A DNA stretch of 64,000 bases from Streptomyces aureocirculatus (GTDB lineage Bacteria > Actinomycetota > Actinomycetes > Streptomycetales > Streptomycetaceae), in the NCBI RefSeq assembly GCF_000720475.1, contig NZ_JOAP01000020.1, forward strand, positions 1-64,000. The letters are read 5' to 3'. Positions 1 to 7,887 of the stretch are shown piece after piece. Both the position numbers and the translations under genes were made by a program. The first letter of the stretch is position 1; each line of letters starts with the position of its first letter. The notes beneath the pieces were generated by a model. It worked only from the letters and a program-made list of their open reading frames with translations, had not been told where the DNA came from and made no database searches.

Positions 1-54
1 GGTGGGTGGGTGGGGGAGAAGGTCGGCCGCAGGCCGGTGGGGTGGGTGGGGGAG
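1..54. repeat. G-rich direct repeat at window edge
   Basis: Two copies of a GGTGGGTGGGGGAG-like unit lie just 3' of the DUF2637 gene stop. The first copy contains four G-tracts separated by single T residues, so it could fold as a G-quadruplex. A role in 3'-end formation is inference only. Confidence 0.4.
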
Positions 55-1125
55 TCAGCCGAATTGCTGTTCGAGGTCCTTGAGTTTGCGTTCCAGTGAG
101 TCGAGGCGGGGCAGCGTCTGGGTGTCGTCCTCGGCCGTGAGGTCGACGGTCACCGGACCCGCGGCTTCACTCGGTACGGCCTGTAGGGAGGGCCTGGACC
201 GTACGGGCAGCTCTTCCTGCGGGGGCGGCGACGACGGCGACGTACCTATGGCAGGGTCCGCGCCGGCCTGCGCGGACCCGCCGGACGAGGCGACGGCAGG
301 CACATCCACCTGCCGCCCGCCGCGGTGGTAGCCGCGATGCCCCCGGCTGATGGCCTTGAGCTGGGCCCGCGACAGCTTCTCCTGGTCGCGCCGCCGTGTC
401 CGCGCCTGCTCCTTCTCGCGCCGGTCCTCGCGGACCTCCTCGACGGCCTCGTCGAGGGTGCGCACACCTTCGAGCAGCATCAGGGACCAGGCGCCGAACG
501 TCTCCCGGGGTGCCCGCAGCCACCGCACGATGCGGATCTGCGGCAGCGGCCGCGGTACGAGTCCCTGCTCGCGCAGCGCGGCCCTGCGGGTCTGCTTCAG
601 CGCGCGGTCGAAGAGGACCGCCGCCGACAGCGACATCCCGGCGAAGAACTGCGGGGCGCCCGCGTGCCCGATGCCGCGCGGCGCGTGCACCCAGTTGAAC
701 CAGGCGGCGGCGCCCGCGAACGTCCACACGAGCAGGCGCGAGCCGAGCGCCGCGTCGCCGTGGCTTGCCTCGCGCACCGCGAGGACCGAGCAGAACATGG
801 CGGCGCCGTCGAGGCCGAAGGGGACCAGGTACTCCCAGCCGCCAGTGAGGTTCAGGTTCTGGCGGCCGAAGCCGACCAGACCGTGGAAGGAGAGCGCGGC
901 GGCGACCGCCGCGCAGCAGAAGAGCAGGACATAGGAGGCGGTGCCGTACACGGCTTCCTTGCGCCTGCGGCGCTCCTCGCTGCGCTCCCACGAATCGTCG
1001 TGCGCGGTGGCCGCCTTCGCCTGGGCCTTCCTGCCCCGCGCGAGCACCGCCACCGCCACTGCCATGCCCAGAAGAAGAATGCCGCCGGGCAGCAGCCAGT
1101 CCAGCGATATATCGGTCAGTCTCAT
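55..1125 (-). CDS. DUF2637 family membrane protein
   Basis: A 356-residue protein of unknown function. The N-terminal half carries several hydrophobic helices (about residues 8-27, 60-85, 95-115, 125-145 and 155-172) of the DUF2637 type found in Streptomyces chromosomes and integrative elements. The C-terminal half is charged (RREKEQARTRRRDQEK) and then Pro/Ala/Ser-rich with an acidic tail, so it is probably cytoplasmic. I chose the ATG at 1125 because AAGGGA lies 6 nt upstream and the protein then begins MRLTDISLDWLL, directly before the first membrane helix; the frame stays open to 1209 but has no better ribosome site. No transfer genes sit beside it here. The family call is fairly confident; the function is not known. 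Confidence 0.8.
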   Translation of the reverse strand: MRLTDISLDWLLPGGILLLGMAVAVAVLARGRKAQAKAATAHDDSWERSEERRRRKEAVYGTASYVLLFCCAAVAAALSFHGLVGFGRQNLNLTGGWEYLVPFGLDGAAMFCSVLAVREASHGDAALGSRLLVWTFAGAAAWFNWVHAPRGIGHAGAPQFFAGMSLSAAVLFDRALKQTRRAALREQGLVPRPLPQIRIVRWLRAPRETFGAWSLMLLEGVRTLDEAVEEVREDRREKEQARTRRRDQEKLSRAQLKAISRGHRGYHRGGRQVDVPAVASSGGSAQAGADPAIGTSPSSPPPQEELPVRSRPSLQAVPSEAAGPVTVDLTAEDDTQTLPRLDSLERKLKDLEQQFG

Positions 1126-1420
1126 CTGGCGTCCCTTGCGTCGCGGTAGGGCGTTTTCGGGCGCCATAGTGGCCCACGCCGCACGGCGCCCACGGCGGTT
1201 TTCCGGCAAGAGGCCGCGAAGAGGGTGGTGAATGCCGCGCCGAGCGCCGCATACCTCGAACTCATGGCAGGGGGACGCGAATTGAGTTCGATTAAACAGG
1301 CACGAACGGATGGTTCAGTGCGCGAGGGTGGGGAGGGAAGGTGTCAGGGGTGACCCGCGAGGCCGCCGGGACGGCGCACGAGGGGGCTGCGGGGCGCCGG
1401 GGCAGGGGCAGGGCGGAGCG

Positions 1421-2299
1421 TCAGCTCGCCGCCGCCGTGGTGTCGGCCGTCAGCCGGGCGACACGGTCCGCGTCGCACATGCGCGGGCAGGTGACGCAGG
1501 TGTCCGCGGGACGCAGGGTGTAGAACATGCAGCAGCTCGCCCGGTCCCGGGTGGGCAGCTCCTCACCGTTCGGGCCGGAGAGCGTGCGGAACGCGGCCGT
1601 GCCGACGTACGGCTTCGTGGCGCCGGGGAGCAACTGCTCCAGCTCGGTCGTCGCGCGCTGCTCCTCGCCGAGCAGATGGGCGACGTACCACAACCCCTCC
1701 ACGATCTCGTCGGTGGCGACGGCCCACAGCGCCCTGCCCCGGCGCCGCATGCGCGGCCCGAAGCCGTCGAGCAGCGGGCCCATGTGCTCCGCGACCGCGG
1801 CCCGCACCTCGCCGCGCAGCGCCTCCTCGTCCGGCACGACCCGGGCGCCGGGCAGCGTGGCCGCCGGGTCGTCGGGGAGGCAGGCGAAGGAGCCGGGGCG
1901 CACGGCGAACCTGCCGAGGGCGCGCTGGAAGGCGACGTTCTGGACGGGGTAGCGCGGCACGCGGCGCTGGAGGAACCACGGCACCGTGAACAGGAGGGTG
2001 GCGGGCCAGGCGTAGCGGTGCAGGGCGAAGCTGGCGACGACGTCGGGGCGGGCCTGTTGGCCGTAGTCCTCGATGACCTGCGCCTCGTCCCAGGCGAGGA
2101 ACTCGTCGAAGTCGGGTCCCGCCGCCGCGAGCCGGTCCGCGCTCACCCAGCCGCCGTCGCGCGGCGGTTGCTCGCCCTCGGTCAGCTCCTGGATGCGCAG
2201 CCCGGGGAAAACCTCGGCGAGGCGGGCATAGGCGGCGGTGACGGAGCTCTGAGCGCGCTCCGCACGTCGGGCGCCGCTTTCCAGGGTGGGAACGGACAT
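1421..2299 (-). CDS. FhuF-like (2Fe-2S) ferric-siderophore reductase
   Basis: A 292-residue protein ending in the paired-cysteine signature CC-x10-C-x2-C (CCMFYTLRPADTCVTCPR, the last 25 to 40 residues), which binds a [2Fe-2S] cluster in the FhuF family of cytoplasmic ferric-siderophore reductases. The rest is helical and poorly conserved, as is usual for the family. It stands alone with no siderophore transporter nearby. Regulation is visible: a DtxR/IdeR/DmdR-type iron box lies 30 nt upstream (2329-2347), so expression should rise in iron starvation. The ATG at 2299 is preferred; a GTG at 2320 is in frame. Neither has a strong Shine-Dalgarno, so the transcript may be leaderless. Confidence 0.85.
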   Translation of the reverse strand: MSVPTLESGARRAERAQSSVTAAYARLAEVFPGLRIQELTEGEQPPRDGGWVSADRLAAAGPDFDEFLAWDEAQVIEDYGQQARPDVVASFALHRYAWPATLLFTVPWFLQRRVPRYPVQNVAFQRALGRFAVRPGSFACLPDDPAATLPGARVVPDEEALRGEVRAAVAEHMGPLLDGFGPRMRRRGRALWAVATDEIVEGLWYVAHLLGEEQRATTELEQLLPGATKPYVGTAAFRTLSGPNGEELPTRDRASCCMFYTLRPADTCVTCPRMCDADRVARLTADTTAAAS

Positions 2300-2328
2300 G
2301 CGCGGGGACCACCGAATCACGATCGATT

Positions 2329-2347
2329 GCAGGTAAGCCTAACCTTA
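2329..2347 (-). promoter_or_regulatory. Iron box (DmdR/IdeR-type operator)
   Basis: Read on the minus strand the site is TAAGGTTAGGCTTACCTGC, which matches 15 of 19 positions of the DtxR/IdeR consensus TTAGGTTAGGCTAACCTAA, including the whole AGGTTAGGCT core. It sits upstream of the FhuF-like reductase, where iron-dependent repression is expected. Confidence 0.8.
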
Positions 2348-2442
2348 CCCAAGTTGATCGAGGTTTCAACTGGGGTCCTGTCCGCCTATGGTGCTTCTCG
2401 TACGTTTCGGGCCGGAGGGGCGCGGAATCACAGGAGGCGAAG

Positions 2443-3234
2443 GTGGAACGGACGAGCGCACGAGCGGCGGACGGTGCCGCAGGCCGCGCCCCCGTGCGCC
2501 TGCCGGAGCAGCCCCGGGTGGAGCATGTGGACCGGGTGCCGCGCGGTGCCGCCCGCGACATCGGCGGTCCGGACGCCCCCAGCCCCCGCCTGCCGGCCCC
2601 CCGCAGGAGCGTGCGGCGCTCCTCCGTGCGGGCGCAGGTGCTCGACGCGTTGCGGGCCGCCCTGGTGGGCGGTGACCTCGTCCCGGGGGAGGTGTACTCC
2701 GCCCCGGCCCTCGGTGAGCGTTTCGGGGTGTCCGCGACGCCCGTGCGCGAGGCCATGCAGCAGCTCGCCCTGGAGGGCGCCGTGGAGGTGGTGCTGAACC
2801 GCGGCTTCCGGGTGCTTCGGCGCGGGGCGCGGGAGCTGGCGGAGCTGGCGGAGGTGCGGGCGCTGATCGAGGTCCCGGTGATGCTGCGGCTCGCACGGAG
2901 CGTGCCCGCGGGCGAGTGGGTGCGGCTGCGCCCGCTGGCGGAGGCCACGGTCGCGGCCGCGGCGGTCGGCGACCTGGCCGGGTACGCGGAGACGGACCGG
3001 GCCTTCCACGCGGCGCTGCTCGGCCTCTCCGGCAACCAGCAGCTCGTCCACGTCGCCGACGATCTGCACCGGCGCTCCCAGTGGCCCCTGGACACCGGCC
3101 CCGTGGGCGCCCGCCGCGCCGACCTGGTGGCCGACGCCGCGGAGCACCTGGCCCTCCTTGAGGCCCTCGTCGCCCGCGACCTCCCGGTGGTCCAGTCCCT
3201 GGTGCGGGAGCACTTCGCGGGCGGAGGGGGCTGA
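2443..3234 (+). CDS. GntR family regulator (FadR/FCD subfamily)
   Basis: A 263-residue transcriptional regulator. A winged helix-turn-helix lies at about residues 60-125 (VRAQVLDALRAALVGGDLVPGEVYSAPALGERFGVSATPVREAMQQLALEG) with the GntR hallmark SxTPVREAxxxLxxEG. It is followed by an all-helical FCD-type ligand domain to the end. The start is GTG, set by AGGAGG five nt upstream; this gives an unusually long disordered N-terminal tail of about 55 residues. An inverted repeat AGTTGA-N8-TCAACT at 2352-2371 could be its operator and would also cover the divergent iron-regulated reductase. The ligand is unknown; the location beside purine genes is suggestive only. Confidence 0.87.
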   Translation: MERTSARAADGAAGRAPVRLPEQPRVEHVDRVPRGAARDIGGPDAPSPRLPAPRRSVRRSSVRAQVLDALRAALVGGDLVPGEVYSAPALGERFGVSATPVREAMQQLALEGAVEVVLNRGFRVLRRGARELAELAEVRALIEVPVMLRLARSVPAGEWVRLRPLAEATVAAAAVGDLAGYAETDRAFHAALLGLSGNQQLVHVADDLHRRSQWPLDTGPVGARRADLVADAAEHLALLEALVARDLPVVQSLVREHFAGGGG

Positions 3235-3250
3235 ACCGGCGGCGAGAGCG

Positions 3251-3345
3251 GGCCGCCGGAGCCGCCAGCCGCCGGACCCATGAAGCCGCCAGCCGCCAGC
3301 CGCCAGCCGCCGAGCCGCCGAGCCGCCGAACCGTCAAGCCGCCGG
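3251..3345. repeat. AGCCGCC heptamer tandem array
   Basis: About a dozen imperfect copies of a seven-base unit AGCCGCC/GAGCCGC run between the GntR and TPR gene ends. The array enters the 3' end of the minus-strand TPR gene, whose last residues (PPAPAA) and stop codon derive from it. Confidence 0.65.
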
Positions 3346-4110
3346 TGCGGGCGGCGTCAACTGTGCGGCCAGCCACGCCGGCACCCCGCCGAGCAGCCGG
3401 AAGAGCCGCGCGGCCTCCGCGCGGAGCCGGGAGGCCTCCGGCTCGGGCTCGGCGTCCGCGAGGGCGGCGAGGGCAGGTGCCGTACCCACCAGGAAGCCCA
3501 GCTCCTCGCGGAGCCGCAGGGACTCGGTGAAGCCGTGCCGGGCCTCGGCCAACTCGCCCTCGCGCAGGGCGATACCGGCCAGATGGCGCCAGGTGAAGGA
3601 GAGCAGGAGCGGGTCGTCGTGGGCGGTGGCGCCCGCGTGGGCGCGCCGGTACGCGGCCCGCGCGGACTGCGGCGAGTCCGCGAGGTGCTCGGCGATCAGC
3701 CCGCGCCGGAAGTCGAGGAGGGGCCGCCCGGCCGACCCGGGCGCGAGCAGCGCGGCCGACCGGCCGAGCGCGGTGCGCGCCTCGTCAGCTCGGTCCCGTA
3801 CCCCCAACACGGTCGCGGCGTAGGCGAGTTGCCCCCGCTCGCAGGCCGCGGCCCCGCGCGCCTCGTCGTCGTCGGCGACCGCCTCCGCCGTCCGCAGGCT
3901 GTCCTCGGCCTCGTCCCAGCCGTCCCCGGTGAACAGGCAGCGCTCGACGAGGAGCGAGGTTCTCTGGACGGCGGCGTCCGCACCCTCCCGGGTGGCGAGC
4001 AGCGCTGCCGCGTCGGTCCAGCAGCCGCGCGAGCGCAGCCGCCATACCGCGGTCTGGAGTGGATCGATCCCTGAGTGCGTTCCGGTACCAGACATGGCGG
4101 TATGCGCCAC
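3334..4110 (-). CDS. Tetratricopeptide-like helical repeat protein
   Basis: A 258-residue soluble protein rich in Ala, Leu, Arg and Glu with regularly spaced helix-turn-helix pairs of TPR character (for example the AAALLATREGADAAVQRTSLLVERC, ARTALGRSAALLAP and GELAEARHGFTESLRLREEL regions). No catalytic domain is visible. Such modules usually mediate protein-protein contacts. I chose GTG at 4110 because GGGGAGGG lies five nt upstream; ATG at 4095 and a far upstream GTG at 4206 are in frame but lack a ribosome site. It lies between GntR and PucR regulators and its role is unknown. Confidence 0.7.
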   Translation of the reverse strand: MAHTAMSGTGTHSGIDPLQTAVWRLRSRGCWTDAAALLATREGADAAVQRTSLLVERCLFTGDGWDEAEDSLRTAEAVADDDEARGAAACERGQLAYAATVLGVRDRADEARTALGRSAALLAPGSAGRPLLDFRRGLIAEHLADSPQSARAAYRRAHAGATAHDDPLLLSFTWRHLAGIALREGELAEARHGFTESLRLREELGFLVGTAPALAALADAEPEPEASRLRAEAARLFRLLGGVPAWLAAQLTPPAPAA

Positions 4111-4304
4111 GTTGCCCTCCCCTAGCGCGCCGTCGAGCTGTGAGTCGTGGGCGAATCTCAGCACGGATCGGCGGGCCCGGCCAAGGGGATGGGTGAAAGA
4201 TTTCACAAACGAGGGGGAACGGAAGCGGGCGCCTCACGGGGCGCCCGTGCCGCCCGGGGCCCGTGGGCAGGCCGTGGGCAGGCCGTGGGCAGGCCCTTTC
4301 GGCC

Positions 4305-5990
4305 TCAGCTCATGCGCAGGGCCAGGAAGAAGTCCAACTTGTCCTCCAGGCGCGAGAGATCACGGCCCGTCAACTGCTCGATACGCCCGACCCGGTAACG
4401 CAGGGTGTTGACGTGCAGGTGCAGCCGCGCCGCGCACCGCGTCCAGGAGCCGTCGCAGTCGAGGAACGCCTCCAGGGTCGGGATGAGCTCGGCCCGGTGC
4501 CTGCGGTCGTACTCGCGCAGCGGGTCGAGGAGCCGGGCGGTGAACGCGCGGCGCACGTCGTCGGGGACGAAGGGCAGCAGCAGGACGTGCGAGGCCAGTT
4601 CCTGGTGGCCCGCGGCGCAGACCCGCCCCGGCCGGGCGGCGGCGACCCGGCGGGCGTGCCGCGCCTCCTCCAGGGCGCCCCGCAGGCCCTCCGCCGAGTG
4701 CACCGACGCGCTCACGCCGAGGGTGAGGCGCCCGTCGTCGGCGAGGCCCGCCGTGAGCGGCTCCCGCACGGCGGCGAGCAGCGCGTCGGCGAGCAGCCCC
4801 GGCTCGGCTCCTTCGGCCTCCGCGGACATCGCGGACAGCGGCACGAGCGCGATGGCCTCGTCGCCGGTGTGGGCCACCGCGATGCGGCCCGAGGGGTCGG
4901 GCCCCGCCGTCCCCGGGTCGACCAGGATCTCCTCCAGGAGCGACTGGGCCACCGGGCCGCCCGCGACCTCGCCCGCCGTCCCGCCGTCCCACTCGACCCG
5001 TGCCACGACCACCTGCCAGTGCGGCGCCGCCCCGAGGCCGGGCAGCAGCACCGGCGCGGCGACCCGCAGCCGGGCGGCGATCTCCGCGGGCGCGGCACCC
5101 GTCTGGACCAGTTCGAGTACCTCCTGGGCGAGCCGCCTGCGCACCGTGCGCGCGGCGTCCCTGCGGTCCCGCTCGACCGCGATGAGCTGCGTGACGCCCT
5201 GGAGCAGGTCGAGGCGCTCCTCGGGCCAGTCGCCCGCGTCCGCCTCGACCGCGAGCAGCCAGTCCGACAGAACCGTCTCGCGCACGTCCCGGGAGGCGTT
5301 CGCCGCGCCCCGGCCGCTGGACCGGATGGGGAACAGCGAGTACGTCACGCCGGCCACGGTCACCCGGTGCGGGCCGCGGCGGCCGGTGCGGGCGGCGGCC
5401 AGATGCTCCCCGGAAAGGCGGGCGCAGACGGCCGCGGGCAGCGCGGGCCCCGCCGTGCTCGCCCCCGCGATGGGGCGCCCCGCCGGGGAGAGGACCCAGG
5501 CCCGCAGGTCCAGGTCCGAGCCGAGCAGGTCGAGGACCACGTCTGGGCCGCCGCCCGCGGGGCCCGAGGTCATCAGGCGGCGGTGCCGGTCCACCACGGC
5601 CGCGAGGTCCCCGGCGCGCTCGCCGGACACCTGCCTGACGACGTGCTCGGTGATCGTCGCGAACGCCACCGACTCGTTGACGGCGAACAGCGGCAGGCGG
5701 TGCCTGGCGCACGACTCCACGAGGTCGTCGGGGATGGCGCCGAGCTCGGCCTCACCGGCGGCGAGGGCCGCGACCCCGGCCGCCGCGAGGATGCGGACGA
5801 AGGGCTCGCTGTCCGCGGCGTCCCTGCGCCAGGCGAGGCCGGTGAGCACCAGCTCGCCGCCCGTGAGATAGCGGCTGGGGTCGCGCAGGTCCGTGGTCAT
5901 CACCCCGCGCACCGTGCGGTCGAGCTCGTCCTCGCCGCCGAGCAGCCGGAGGCCGAGGGCGTCGGTGTCAAGGAGTGCGCGCAGCCGCAT
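4305..5990 (-). CDS. pucR: PucR family purine-catabolism regulator
   Basis: About 561 residues from ATG 5990. An N-terminal PucR domain (residues 1-120: MRLRALLDTDALGLRLLGG, then LTGGELVLTGL and LPLFAVNESVAFATITEHVV) is followed by a GGDEF-like middle region and a C-terminal PucR-type helix-turn-helix (FLDCDGSWTRCAARLHLHVNTLRYRVGRIEQLTGRDL). The family controls purine catabolism genes, and this one is divergent from the xanthine dehydrogenase operon, so it is the obvious regulator of it. The reading frame stays open upstream to 6230, but the PucR domain starts at 5990. No clear Shine-Dalgarno is seen. I could not identify its operator with confidence. Confidence 0.9.
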   Translation of the reverse strand: MRLRALLDTDALGLRLLGGEDELDRTVRGVMTTDLRDPSRYLTGGELVLTGLAWRRDAADSEPFVRILAAAGVAALAAGEAELGAIPDDLVESCARHRLPLFAVNESVAFATITEHVVRQVSGERAGDLAAVVDRHRRLMTSGPAGGGPDVVLDLLGSDLDLRAWVLSPAGRPIAGASTAGPALPAAVCARLSGEHLAAARTGRRGPHRVTVAGVTYSLFPIRSSGRGAANASRDVRETVLSDWLLAVEADAGDWPEERLDLLQGVTQLIAVERDRRDAARTVRRRLAQEVLELVQTGAAPAEIAARLRVAAPVLLPGLGAAPHWQVVVARVEWDGGTAGEVAGGPVAQSLLEEILVDPGTAGPDPSGRIAVAHTGDEAIALVPLSAMSAEAEGAEPGLLADALLAAVREPLTAGLADDGRLTLGVSASVHSAEGLRGALEEARHARRVAAARPGRVCAAGHQELASHVLLLPFVPDDVRRAFTARLLDPLREYDRRHRAELIPTLEAFLDCDGSWTRCAARLHLHVNTLRYRVGRIEQLTGRDLSRLEDKLDFFLALRMS

Positions 5991-6362
5991 GGGGTCGTCG
6001 CCGCCGATCTGTCTCGATTTCACGTGTGGCCGCGGGCCCGGTCGGTCCGGGGCCGCCGGGGCCCGGGGGGCGCCGCGGTTTCCGGGGGGAATCCGCGAGG
6101 TTACCCGGGCCCGTTCTTCATACGAATCTACAAGACTTGCAGCGTGGCCAGCCAACTCCTTCATGGTTTCGGTGACTGACCCCATTGGCGGAGCGGGCGG
6201 TGTACTTGCCCCACTCCGCGTTAACAGCACCTGAACGAGCAGTCGAGAGGCGAAGGGCCACCTTGGCCGGAACGTTCGCCCCGGCTCATCAGCCTAATCA
6301 GCCCCGGTCGGATCCCCAGTGGGACCCGGCCGTCAGGCACGATCACGAAGAGAGAGCCACTC
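5991..6362. promoter_or_regulatory. pucR-xdh divergent control region
   Basis: A 372-bp divergent intergenic region that should contain promoters for pucR (minus) and the xanthine dehydrogenase operon (plus). I see an 8-bp palindrome GAACGTTC at 6270-6277 and a GTTAAC at about 6221-6226, but no motif I can assign to PucR. The purine-rich GAAGAGAGAG before ATG 6363 is the ribosome site of the first xdh gene. Confidence 0.45.
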
Positions 6363-7253
6363 ATGGACTTCCTTCGCCCCGCCAGTTGGGAGGAGGCGCT
6401 CGCCGCGAAGGCCGAGCACCCCACCGCTGTGCCGATTGCGGGTGGCACCGACGTCATGGTCGAGATCAACTTCGACCACCGCCGTCCGGAGTACCTCCTG
6501 GACCTCAACCGCGTCGGTGAGCTGCGGGAGTGGGAGGTCGGCGCGGACACGGTCCGGCTCGGTGCCTCCGTTCCGTACACCCAGATCATGGAGAACCTGC
6601 GCACCGAACTGCCCGGCCTCGCCCTGGCCTCGCACACGGTCGCGTCCCCCCAGATCCGCAACCGCGGCGGCGTCGGCGGCAACCTCGGCACCGCGTCGCC
6701 CGCGGGTGACGCCCATCCGGCCCTGCTCGCCGCCGACTGCGAGGTCGAGGTGGAGTCCGTACGCGGCTCCCGCCTGATCCCGATCGACGCGTTCTACACC
6801 GGCGTGAAGCGCAACGCCCTCGCCGCGGACGAGCTGATCAGATCCGTGCACATCAAGAAGGCCGACGGACCGCAGCAGTACTCGAAGGTGGGCACGCGCA
6901 ACGCGATGGTCATCGCCGTGTGCGCCTTCGGCATCGCCCTGCACCCCGAGACCCGCACGGTGCGCACCGGCATCGGCTCGGCCGCGCCGACGCCGATCCG
7001 GGCCGCGGCCGCCGAGGAGTTCCTGAACGCGGCGCTCGAAGAGGGCGGCTTCTGGGACAGCAGGAAGATCATCACTCCCTCGATCGCCAAGCAGTTCGCC
7101 CAGCTCGCCGCCGGCGCAGCCAACCCGATCGACGACGTGCGCGGCACCGCGAGCTACCGCCGCCACGCCGTCGGCATCATGGCCCGCCGCACGCTCACCT
7201 GGACGTGGGAGTCCTACCGCGGCAACGGCCGCACCACGGAGGGAGTCGCGTAA
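6363..7253 (+). CDS. xdhB: Xanthine dehydrogenase, FAD-binding subunit
   Basis: A 296-residue FAD subunit of a three-component xanthine dehydrogenase, which oxidises hypoxanthine and xanthine to urate in the cytoplasm. The FAD-binding signature is visible in order: PIAGGTDVMVEIN (residues 23-35) and NRGGVGGNLGTASPAGDAHPALLA (residues 100-123), followed by a CO-dehydrogenase-flavoprotein-like C-terminal domain. It is the first gene of xdhB-xdhA-xdhC-like structural order FAD, FeS, Mo; its TAA stop overlaps the next ATG (TAATG), so translation is probably coupled. Gene symbols for these subunits differ between species; the role is the firm part. Confidence 0.92.
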   Translation: MDFLRPASWEEALAAKAEHPTAVPIAGGTDVMVEINFDHRRPEYLLDLNRVGELREWEVGADTVRLGASVPYTQIMENLRTELPGLALASHTVASPQIRNRGGVGGNLGTASPAGDAHPALLAADCEVEVESVRGSRLIPIDAFYTGVKRNALAADELIRSVHIKKADGPQQYSKVGTRNAMVIAVCAFGIALHPETRTVRTGIGSAAPTPIRAAAAEEFLNAALEEGGFWDSRKIITPSIAKQFAQLAAGAANPIDDVRGTASYRRHAVGIMARRTLTWTWESYRGNGRTTEGVA

Positions 7254-7885
7254 TGCGTGTCAACTTCACGGTCAACGGCCGCCAGCAGGAAGCCGACGAC
7301 GTGTGGGAGGGCGAGTCCCTGCTGTACGTGCTGCGTGAGCGCATGGGCCTGCCGGGTTCCAAGAACGCCTGCGAGCAGGGCGAGTGCGGTTCCTGCACGG
7401 TCCGCCTTGACGGGGTGCCGGTGTGCGCGTGTCTGGTCGCCGCCGGGCAGGTGGAGGGCCGCGAGGTCGTCACCGTCGAGGGCCTCGCCGACTTCGCCAA
7501 GCAGCGCGCGGAGCACGGCGGTTGCGCGTCCGGCGCCTGCGGCACACCGCTCCAGGAAGCACAGCGGTGGCGGGCGGACCCGGCCAAGGGAGCGATGGAC
7601 TCGGGGACCGGCGAGGTCGGCGGCGGCAACCCGGACGCGACGCTCTCCCCGATCCAGCAGGCGTTCATCGACGCGGGCGCCGTCCAGTGCGGTTTCTGCA
7701 CCCCCGGTCTGCTCATCGCCGCCGACGAGATGCTGGAGCACAACCCGCAGCCCACCGACGCGGACATCCGCGAGGCGCTGTCCGGCAACCTCTGCCGCTG
7801 CACCGGTTACGAGAAGATCCTGGACGCGGTCCGCCTCGCGGCCGCCCGCCAGGACCGTCAGGGACTCCAGGAAGGGGCGGTCTGA
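7253..7885 (+). CDS. Xanthine dehydrogenase, 2Fe-2S subunit
   Basis: A 210-residue electron-transfer subunit with two [2Fe-2S] domains. The plant-ferredoxin-type cluster motif is CEQGECGSCTV with a fourth cysteine in VPVCACL (residues 40-65); the second, helical cluster domain has QCGFCTPG and NLCRCTGYEKI near the C-terminus. Between the two is a Gly-rich insert of about 45 residues (CASGACGTPLQEAQRW and following) that is longer than in many homologues. The start overlaps the preceding stop; the Mo subunit starts 2 nt after its stop. Confidence 0.93.
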   Translation: MRVNFTVNGRQQEADDVWEGESLLYVLRERMGLPGSKNACEQGECGSCTVRLDGVPVCACLVAAGQVEGREVVTVEGLADFAKQRAEHGGCASGACGTPLQEAQRWRADPAKGAMDSGTGEVGGGNPDATLSPIQQAFIDAGAVQCGFCTPGLLIAADEMLEHNPQPTDADIREALSGNLCRCTGYEKILDAVRLAAARQDRQGLQEGAV

Positions 7886-7887
7886 CC

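Noticed and set aside
167..1252. Long open frames overlapping DUF2637 on the same and opposite strands
   Set aside because: Arg/Pro/Gly-rich shadows of the high-GC coding strand with no domain, no ribosome site and wrong codon-position bias.
3251..3345. CRISPR-like array
   Set aside because: The units are 7 bp with no spacers. The same holds for the other tandem repeats at 19850, 23292, 27097 and 33141.
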